Assembly: GCA_021827805.1 (NCBI GenBank)
Contig: JAKAUG010000150.1
Location: forward strand, 1-5,611
Direction of reading: 5' to 3'
Source of the DNA: Bacillota bacterium
GTDB lineage: Bacteria > Bacillota > Sulfobacillia > RBS10-35 > JAJYVN01
DNA length: 5,611 nt
In this document: one piece after another, positions 1 through 4,328 of the stretch
Layout of the letters: the number at the start of each line of letters is the position of its first letter
How positions within the stretch are numbered: position 1 is the stretch's first letter
Made by a program: the position numbers and the translations under genes
The notes under the pieces: generated by a model
Told to the model about the DNA's origin: nothing
Databases searched by the model: none
The model's input: the letters and a program-made list of their open reading frames with translations, nothing else

Positions 1-369
1 CGTCAACGATCACCGGGACCACGAGCCGCCCCGGCAGGCGCCGAAGCCCAGTCCGCCAAATCCTGCTAACATTTCGATCCCCAGCGCCGTCTTCTGCGGT
101 GAGGGGGGATGGTGGGTGGACGCCGGCGGGTCCCGGGGGCCCGACCTCCTCGGCCTTGTCACCGCCGCCAGAGCATGGAGACGCGGCGCCGGTTGATGGG
201 CGCCGCTGGCGCGCCCTTCGGGCCATGCCGGCCCCTTGTTTCGGTCGGCACCGGCCACCCATTTCGGCGCGGCCGGCCGGAGCCGGAGCCATTGGGACAC
301 AAGGCAAGGGGCAGCATCGGGGGTGAGAGGGGCAAGGGCGGCCGGCATGCCCGAAATACGCACGTACCG
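1..369. other. Stretch without a supportable gene
   Basis: This stretch lies downstream of the DUF2089 gene. All frames open through it give proline-, arginine- and glycine-rich translations with no recognisable motif and no ribosome binding site, as expected of chance frames in GC-rich DNA. One imperfect hairpin is visible: CCCC (79-82) pairs with GGGG (104-107), then tandem G-A/A-G mismatches, then CGCCG (85-89) with CGGTG (97-101) around a 7-base loop. It has no T-run on either strand, so it is not a standard terminator. A minus-strand frame over about 1-57 reads LRRLPGRLVVPVIVD toward the window edge and could be the start of a gene lying outside; a plus-strand frame ends in TAA at 67-69. 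Neither can be decided here. I saw no tRNA, rRNA, RNase P, SRP or tmRNA signature. Confidence 0.5.
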
Positions 370-741
370 CTACCGCGCTCCCGAAGCACGCAGGCGGGCG
401 GCAGCCTCCTGGGGCGTGATCTCCCCGCGGCCCAGGGCGTCCAGGATGGCACCCCGCTGCGGCGCACCGCCCCCGTCTGTCGGAGCGGCTTCATAGCCCA
501 ACGCGACGAGGAGTTCCTCGAACCTCGCCCGGACGGTGGGATAGGACACCGCGAGCACCCGACCCACCTCCTTGAGGTTGCCGCGGCTGCGCACGAACAG
601 GCGCAGCAGTTCCAGGTGCTCGGCGGTGAGCAGGTTGAACTCCAGCATGCGGAAGTGGCCCTCAACCGTCACATCGCAGCGCTCACAGCGAGAGCGCAGG
701 ACCTCCAGCGGGCCCTGGCACACGGGACAGCGCAGGATCAT
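370..741 (-). CDS. DUF2089 family protein: zinc ribbon, HTH and SHOCT-like tail (putative regulator)
   Basis: This 123-residue protein has the DUF2089 family layout. An N-terminal zinc ribbon has two CxxC pairs (C5/C8 in CPVC, C19/C22 in CERC). A helical region follows (about 35-51), then a helix-turn-helix-like segment at about 53-78 containing RGNLKEV and SYPTVRARF. The C-terminal helical hairpin (about 97-118: AILDALGRGEITPQEAAARL) is the module called SHOCT-like/DUF2089-C. The family is thought to be regulatory because of the ribbon and HTH; its target is unknown and I infer only a DNA-binding role. It is the second gene of a minus-strand unit, 76 bases after the SHOCT-like gene. The start at 741 places CPVC near the N-terminus, as is usual, with GGGAGAG six bases upstream. 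An in-frame ATG at 756 with GGAGAG six bases upstream is nearly as good and would add five residues. Confidence 0.85.
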   Translation of the reverse strand: MILRCPVCQGPLEVLRSRCERCDVTVEGHFRMLEFNLLTAEHLELLRLFVRSRGNLKEVGRVLAVSYPTVRARFEELLVALGYEAAPTDGGGAPQRGAILDALGRGEITPQEAAARLRASGAR

Positions 742-776
742 CGGATGCTCTCCCATGCACATCTCTCCATCCGCTG

Positions 777-805
777 GCGTCGGGAGCGCACTTCCGCTCC
801 CACGC
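777..805 (-). other. Intercistronic hairpin, 11 bp with one bulge
   Basis: GGGAGCG (782-788) and CGCTCCC (795-801) form a perfect 7-bp stem around a 6-base loop. GCGT (777-780) and ACGC (802-805) extend it by four pairs, with C781 bulged. It sits in the 76-base gap between the SHOCT-like gene and the DUF2089 gene, about 20 bases before the DUF2089 ribosome binding sites. No T-run follows on the minus strand, so it does not look like a full intrinsic terminator. An mRNA stability or processing element that sets the ratio of the two products is possible; that is inference. Confidence 0.55.
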
Positions 806-817
806 GAGCCGGGCCGT

Positions 818-1222
818 TCAGGCCTCCAGGGAAATCCGCACCTGGTCCCCATCCTCCGAGCGCACGGAGAAGAGCTCGCCCGGCACCGTGGTGGCGCCGA
901 ATCCCGCCTGAGCCAGGGCCGCGAGATCGAACCCGCAGGTCTGGACCACCTGACGCGCCCAGCCCGGGAGCATTTGCCCCACACCCTGCAGCATCTCCAC
1001 CGGCCAGGCCACGTTCAGTTCGTCACCATCCTCGCTACGGATCACGATCCGCAGGTGGTTGGCGGTCGGGAACGGGCCAAAGCGCGGTCGCCGCGGTGGA
1101 GACGCGGGCGGGGGCGGGAACCCCGTCTCCGTCTCAAGCGCGTCCAGGAGGTCATCCGCGTCCTCCGGGCTGACCTTGCCCTCGGCCACCAGGCGCAGGA
1201 TCTGAAGACGCTCCTCGCGCAC
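818..1222 (-). CDS. SHOCT-like (YvlB/LiaX N-terminal type) domain protein
   Basis: This 134-residue soluble protein opens with a helical hairpin (about 4-30) containing ILRLVAEGKVSPEDADDLLDAL, the SHOCT-like module found at the N-terminus of YvlB/LiaX and at the C-terminus of DUF2089 proteins. A Pro/Arg-rich linker follows (about 35-52). A predicted beta-rich C-terminal part starts at LRIVIRSEDGDELNVAWP and ends with GELFSVRSEDGDQVRISLE. I see no signal peptide or membrane segment. The start is GTG at 1222, with GGAGGAGG (1231-1238) eight bases upstream, a very strong site. It is the first gene of a two-gene unit with the DUF2089 protein, which carries the same helical module, so the two may bind each other. 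The biochemical function is unknown; relatives are linked to envelope-stress loci in Bacillota. The family call is fairly sure, the role is not. Confidence 0.75.
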   Translation of the reverse strand: MREERLQILRLVAEGKVSPEDADDLLDALETETGFPPPPASPPRRPRFGPFPTANHLRIVIRSEDGDELNVAWPVEMLQGVGQMLPGWARQVVQTCGFDLAALAQAGFGATTVPGELFSVRSEDGDQVRISLEA

Positions 1223-1230
1223 GCACGACC

Positions 1231-1238
1231 CCTCCTCC
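1231..1238 (-). promoter_or_regulatory. Strong ribosome binding site GGAGGAGG
   Basis: On the minus strand GGAGGAGG lies eight bases before the GTG at 1222. It supports that non-ATG start for the SHOCT-like gene, which otherwise has no in-frame ATG nearby. Confidence 0.8.
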
Positions 1239-1262
1239 GTTGCCAGGAAGCTCTGTGGGCAT

Positions 1263-1292
1263 ATCGTGCACTAGACCATGACAGACTGTCAA
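1263..1292 (-). promoter_or_regulatory. Candidate sigma-70/SigA promoter for the SHOCT-like/DUF2089 unit
   Basis: The minus strand has a perfect -35 hexamer TTGACA (1292-1287). With an 18-base spacer, the best -10 match is CACGAT (1268-1263), which keeps the important A2, A5 and T6 of TATAAT. Transcription would begin near 1255, leaving a leader of about 30 bases that contains the strong ribosome binding site. The -10 is weak, so the promoter may need an activator, or the TTGACA match may be due to chance. The -35 box lies inside the 13-bp palindrome described separately. Confidence 0.4.
1279..1291. promoter_or_regulatory. Perfect 13-bp palindrome, candidate operator
   Basis: TGACAG-A-CTGTCA is a perfect dyad with a single central base, the size and symmetry of a dimeric regulator's binding site. 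It overlaps the TTGACA -35 box of the minus-strand unit, so a bound protein would be expected to block that promoter. It is about 150 bases upstream of the maoC-like gene and could also act in that direction. I do not recognise the motif as belonging to a named regulator. The DUF2089 protein next door is one candidate binder, by inference only. Confidence 0.5.
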
Positions 1293-1322
1293 GAGCGTCT
1301 TTCCATTATGGCACTTCCTCCA

Positions 1323-1338
1323 CTCCGATGACTCGGAG
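1323..1338. repeat. Inverted repeat CTCCGA-TGAC-TCGGAG
   Basis: A perfect 6-bp inverted repeat with a 4-base spacer lies in the divergent intergenic region, 32 bases from the 13-bp palindrome. On the plus strand it would fold as a small hairpin in any leader of the maoC-like gene that begins near the CATTAT sequence at 1304-1309. It may be a second operator or a leader structure. There is no T-run after it. Confidence 0.4.
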
Positions 1339-1347
1339 ACAACCCAC

Positions 1348-1370
1348 GCGCACCGCGGGCACGGTCGCGC
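1348..1370 (+). repeat. Leader hairpin upstream of the maoC-like gene
   Basis: GCGCACCG-type bases at 1348-1355 pair with CGGTcGCGC at 1362-1370, giving eight pairs with C1366 bulged and a 6-base loop (1356-1361). The structure lies about 70 bases before the maoC-like start codon. It is GC-rich, in a GC-rich genome, so some pairing is expected by chance. It matches no riboswitch consensus that I know. Confidence 0.3.
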
Positions 1371-1438
1371 AGGGATGCACACGCGATGGTGCGAACGGTG
1401 CGGCGAGCTGGCTGTTCTGGGGGGGTGGCCTGGTGGGC

Positions 1439-1888
1439 ATGTACCTGGAGGACTTCGAGGTTGGGCAGAGCTTTGTCTCGCCAACGCGGACCGTGACGGA
1501 GACCGACGTGGTCATGTTCGCGGCCCTGAGCGGCGACTACAACGAGGTGCACACCAGCGAGACCTGGGCGGCCACCAAGGGCCCGTTCGGGCGGCGCGTG
1601 GCGCACGGCCTGCTCTGCCTGGGGCTCGGCCATGCCCTCATGCTGCGCCTCGGGATCCTGGAGGGCACCGCCGTCGCCCTGCTGGGAATGGAGAACTGGC
1701 AGTTCACCGCCCCCGTGTTCTTTGGGGACACCCTGCATGTGGAGTTCGACGTTGCGGCCACCCGGCCCAGTCGCTCGCAGCCCGACCGCGGGATCGTCTC
1801 CCTGGACTGCCGCTATCTGAACCAGGATGGCATGGTAACGCAGAGGGGACGTCTGGCCCTGATGGTGCGGTGCCGCCCGGAGGTGTGA
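1439..1888 (+). CDS. MaoC-family hot-dog (R)-specific enoyl-CoA/ACP hydratase (dehydratase)
   Basis: This 149-residue protein is a single hot-dog domain of usual length for the family. The hydratase-2 motif is seen as FAALSGDYNEVHTS (residues 27-40), with the catalytic pair Asp33 and His38 and the associated Asn35. The usual VAHG segment follows (in FGRRVAHGLL). Such enzymes interconvert (3R)-3-hydroxyacyl and trans-2-enoyl thioesters; whether the carrier here is CoA or ACP cannot be read from sequence. It is cytosolic, with no signal peptide. The next gene is a FabL-like enoyl reductase, which would use its product, so dehydration in a fatty-acid elongation cycle is a good guess. The ATG at 1439 is chosen because MYLEDFEVGQ is a typical N-terminus. 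A GTG at 1433, in frame and better spaced from the G-run at 1419-1425, is an alternative. A PHA-type or degradative role is not excluded. Confidence 0.9.
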   Translation: MYLEDFEVGQSFVSPTRTVTETDVVMFAALSGDYNEVHTSETWAATKGPFGRRVAHGLLCLGLGHALMLRLGILEGTAVALLGMENWQFTAPVFFGDTLHVEFDVAATRPSRSQPDRGIVSLDCRYLNQDGMVTQRGRLALMVRCRPEV

Positions 1889-1950
1889 GCGGGGCCCGGC
1901 AGGTCGGGGCCGCGGCGATGGTGAACAGACACGCGGACGAGTCCCCGCCC

Positions 1951-1956
1951 AGGAGG
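1951..1956 (+). promoter_or_regulatory. Ribosome binding site AGGAGG deciding the reductase start
   Basis: A consensus AGGAGG lies exactly six bases before the ATG at 1963. This selects that start over the in-frame ATG at 1918, which would add 15 residues ahead of the Rossmann fold. It also rules out the out-of-frame ATG at 1958, which is only one base from the site. Confidence 0.85.
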
Positions 1957-1962
1957 CATGCG

Positions 1963-2748
1963 ATGCGTTTTGCCAGTAAGGTCGCACTCATCACCGGGAG
2001 CTCGCGCGGCATCGGTCGCGCCCTGGCCATCACCCTGGGCCGTGAGGGAGCCACGGTGGTGGTGCACTATAAGCAGAACCATGAGGCGGCCCAGCGCACC
2101 GTGGAGGACGTGCGGGCCGCCGGCGGCCAGGCCTGGTCCTTCGCCGCGGATCTGGAGGATGTCGCGGCCATCGAGCACCTCTTCGCCGCCGTGCGGGAGC
2201 GGCAGGGGCACCTGGACGCGTTCGTCTCCAACGCCGCGGCCACGGCCTTCAAACCGGCGTTGGAGTTCAAACCCCACCACCTGGAACGCACGTTCAACAT
2301 GAACGTGCGGGCCTTCGTGCTGGGTGTGCAGCATGCCGCCGCACTCATGGGCCCGGGCGGCAGGATCCTGGCCGTCTCCAGCTACGGCAGCGTGCGCGGC
2401 TTCCCCACCTATGCCAACCTCGGCGCCTCCAAGGCCGCCCTGGAGGCCTGGGTGCGCTACTTCGCGGAGGAGTTGGGGCCCCGGGACATCAACGTCAACG
2501 CCATCAACGCTGGGGTGGTGGAGACCGACTCCGCCGACTTCTTCTACGGTCAGAAGGGCATGGCCCCGGTGGAGGCCGTGCTGCGGCGCGTGCCCAAGCG
2601 CCGGGCCGCCACGCCGGAGGAGGTGGCCCGGCCCGCCGCCTTCCTGCTCTCCGATGACGCCAGCTACATCACGGGAACGGTGCTCATGGTGGACGGCGGT
2701 CTGACCGCCGCGGGCCCCCCCTATCGCGTGGACTGCCCCGATGCCTAG
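1963..2748 (+). CDS. fabL: Short-chain reductase with Y-x6-K site, FabL-type enoyl-[ACP] reductase
   Basis: This 261-residue protein is a classical-length SDR. It has the nucleotide motif TGSSRGIG (11-18), SNAAA at 89-93, and NMN at 112-114. A Ser-Ser at 139-140 is followed by YANLGASK, where Tyr150 and Lys157 are six residues apart. The residue four before Lys157, where FabG-type ketoreductases have Tyr, is Leu153. Y-x6-K is the active site of enoyl-ACP reductases (FabI, FabL). The TGSSRG turn and the segment SSYGSVRGFPTYANLGASK align without gaps with FabL of Bacillus subtilis as I recall it, so NADPH-dependent reduction of 2-enoyl-ACP is the best call. A less specific YxxxK-less SDR remains possible. 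The gene lies 74 bases after the maoC-like gene, and its stop overlaps the start of the GH84 gene. The last dozen residues (TAAGPPYRVDCPDA) are an unremarkable tail. Confidence 0.75.
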   Translation: MRFASKVALITGSSRGIGRALAITLGREGATVVVHYKQNHEAAQRTVEDVRAAGGQAWSFAADLEDVAAIEHLFAAVRERQGHLDAFVSNAAATAFKPALEFKPHHLERTFNMNVRAFVLGVQHAAALMGPGGRILAVSSYGSVRGFPTYANLGASKAALEAWVRYFAEELGPRDINVNAINAGVVETDSADFFYGQKGMAPVEAVLRRVPKRRAATPEEVARPAAFLLSDDASYITGTVLMVDGGLTAAGPPYRVDCPDA

Positions 2749-4324
2749 ACGCGCAACCACCCACTGGCGCCCAGCCTGGGCCGTGACGATCCTGGCGGCG
2801 CTCGTGCTGGCCGGTTGCACGAGTGCGCATCCGACGGCGGCGACCCCGCCTGCCTCGACATCCTCGTCGTCCGCCTCCGCGCCCGCGTCCAGCTCGTCCT
2901 CCGCGGCCCAGAGCACGCCTGGGCCCCCGCCTTCGCCCTTTGGCGAGCGCGGGGTGATCGAGGGCTTCTACGGCCCGCCCTGGTCCGAGGCCGCCACCCT
3001 GGACGTGCTGTCCTTCATGGGGCGCCACGACATGAATACCTTTGTCTACGACCCCAAGAACGACAACTACTCCCGCGCCGACTGGCGTCAGCCGTACCCG
3101 GCGGCGGAGCTGGGCAGCCTGGGCCGGATGGCCGCGGGCGCCAAGGACGCCGGGGTGCAGTTCGTGTACGGGATCGACCCCGGAATGGATATCACCTACT
3201 CCAGCCAGGCCGACCGGTCCGCGCTGGCCGCCAAGATCGCCCAACTGCGCTCCATCGGGGTGCACGCGTTTGTTCTGGCCCTGGACGACGTCCCCGCCCA
3301 GCTGGATGCGGCGGATCAGGCCGTCTACCCCGGGGGCTATGCGCAGGCGCAGGTCGATCTGGCCAACTGGCTCTGGCAGACCGAAAGGGCCCTGGACCCG
3401 GCCTTCTCGCTCATCATGGTACCGACCGAGTACCATGGCACCACCGCGACACCGTACCTCACCGAGCTTGCCAAGCTGGATCCGGCCATCGGCGTGGCCT
3501 GGACGGGTCCGGGCGTGGTCGAAGCCAGCATCACCGCCGCGCAGGCCGCCGCGTTCGGAGCCATCATCGGCCGCAAACCTCTGGTCTGGCTGAACTGGCC
3601 GGTGAACGACTGGACGACGCCGTGGTCGGAACTTGAGGGCTCCGGGCCCGTGCAGCCCCGCGACCTCTTTCTGGGGCCGGTGCAGGGGCTGGACCCGCAG
3701 CTCGGCACGGCTGTGACGGGCGTACTCGCCAACCCCATGCTCGAGCCGCACGCCAGTCTCATCCCGCTGGCCTCGCTGGCCGCCTACCTCCAGGATCCCA
3801 GCGGCAACGGGGGCCAGGGCGCGTGGGCGGCGGAGATCCGCCGGCTCGGCGGCTCCGAGGCCCAGGCCCTGGAGACCTTCTGCATGGCCGAGCAGCCCTA
3901 CCCCACGATCAACGCCCAGGGAGACTACGCCCGGACCTCCACGGATCCGAGCGTGGACGCGCTGGAGCAGCAGGTGCTGGCCGCCTATGGGAGTGTCGGG
4001 GCCTCCGCCCTGCGGCAGACCGCGGCCCAAGACCTTGCGGACACCTTCAAGCTCTGGCAGCACACCGCGCCGGAGCTGGCGCCCTCCAAGCTTGCCGATG
4101 CCTCCCTGGGGGCGGAGATCGCGCCCCTGTGTCGGGTCCTGTCCAGGGATGGCCAGGACGGGCTGGATGCCCTCGCGCTTCTGGCCGCGCCGACGAGCGG
4201 CACGGCCCAGACGCGCCTTGAGGCGGACATCGCCCAGCTCGCCGCCCAGCCGGTGAACTTCGGGGGGCAGCTGCTGCCGTTCTTGCGCTCCGCCCAGAAC
4301 GCCGCGCGCGCCGGAGGCGGCTGA
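2741..4324 (+). CDS. GH84 beta-N-acetylglucosaminidase lipoprotein
   Basis: This 527-residue protein begins with an Arg-bearing N-terminus, a hydrophobic stretch and the lipobox LAGC (Cys26), so it is a predicted surface lipoprotein. A Ser/Thr/Pro/Ala-rich tether spans about 27-66. The GH84 barrel follows: RGVIEGFYGPPWS (70-82), DPKNDNYSRADWRQPYP with Lys106, the catalytic Asp pair in LALDDVP (Asp182, Asp183), VPTEYHG (228-233), VAWTGPGVV (252-260), LNWPVNDW (284-291) and NPMLEPHASLIPL (331-343). About 400-527 is a helical C-terminal region. GH84 enzymes remove terminal GlcNAc with retention, using the substrate acetamido group. The substrate here is unknown; wall fragments or foreign glycans are options. 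The extra N-terminal domain of clostridial NagJ is missing. The start overlaps the reductase stop as ATGCCTAG and lacks its own good ribosome site, so translation is probably coupled. Confidence 0.92.
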   Translation: MPRRATTHWRPAWAVTILAALVLAGCTSAHPTAATPPASTSSSSASAPASSSSSAAQSTPGPPPSPFGERGVIEGFYGPPWSEAATLDVLSFMGRHDMNTFVYDPKNDNYSRADWRQPYPAAELGSLGRMAAGAKDAGVQFVYGIDPGMDITYSSQADRSALAAKIAQLRSIGVHAFVLALDDVPAQLDAADQAVYPGGYAQAQVDLANWLWQTERALDPAFSLIMVPTEYHGTTATPYLTELAKLDPAIGVAWTGPGVVEASITAAQAAAFGAIIGRKPLVWLNWPVNDWTTPWSELEGSGPVQPRDLFLGPVQGLDPQLGTAVTGVLANPMLEPHASLIPLASLAAYLQDPSGNGGQGAWAAEIRRLGGSEAQALETFCMAEQPYPTINAQGDYARTSTDPSVDALEQQVLAAYGSVGASALRQTAAQDLADTFKLWQHTAPELAPSKLADASLGAEIAPLCRVLSRDGQDGLDALALLAAPTSGTAQTRLEADIAQLAAQPVNFGGQLLPFLRSAQNAARAGGG

Positions 4325-4328
4325 GTCA
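4322..4328. other. Convergent stop codons in a 7-bp palindrome
   Basis: TGAGTCA contains the plus-strand TGA of the GH84 gene (4322-4324) and the minus-strand TGA of pyruvate carboxylase (4326-4328), with one base between. There is no intergenic space for a terminator, so each transcript must run into the other gene's 3' end or terminate by a factor-dependent route. The palindrome follows automatically from the two facing TGA codons. Confidence 0.9.

Noticed and set aside
220..241. Possible plus-strand terminator: GGGCC-ATGCC-GGCCC followed by CTTGTTT
   Set aside because: The stem has only five pairs and the T-tract is broken; no confirmed plus-strand gene ends just before it.
303..338. Repeated GGCAAGGG (303-310 and 331-338) as a start of a repeat array
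   Set aside because: Only two 8-base copies with unrelated spacing; no CRISPR-like or tandem structure.
10..363. 117-codon minus-strand frame in the left stretch
   Set aside because: Low-complexity Pro/Ala/Arg content, no ribosome site, no recognised family.
109..1173. Long plus-strand open frame across the DUF2089 and SHOCT-like genes
   Set aside because: Composition is Pro/Arg-rich with no motif; the minus strand has conserved motifs and strong ribosome sites over the same bases.
1304..1309. CATTAT as a plus-strand -10 box for the maoC-like gene
   Set aside because: It matches four of six bases but no acceptable -35 hexamer lies 16-18 bases upstream, so it was not listed as a promoter feature.
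1375..2748. A continuous plus-strand frame from 1375 into the reductase, suggesting an N-terminal fusion
   Set aside because: The first 196 codons are a shadow of the maoC-like gene, and AGGAGG at the right distance fixes the reductase start at 1963.
1813..2916. 367-codon open frame on the minus strand opposite the reductase
   Set aside because: No domain or ribosome site. It mirrors the codon pattern of the reductase, whose catalytic motifs are intact.
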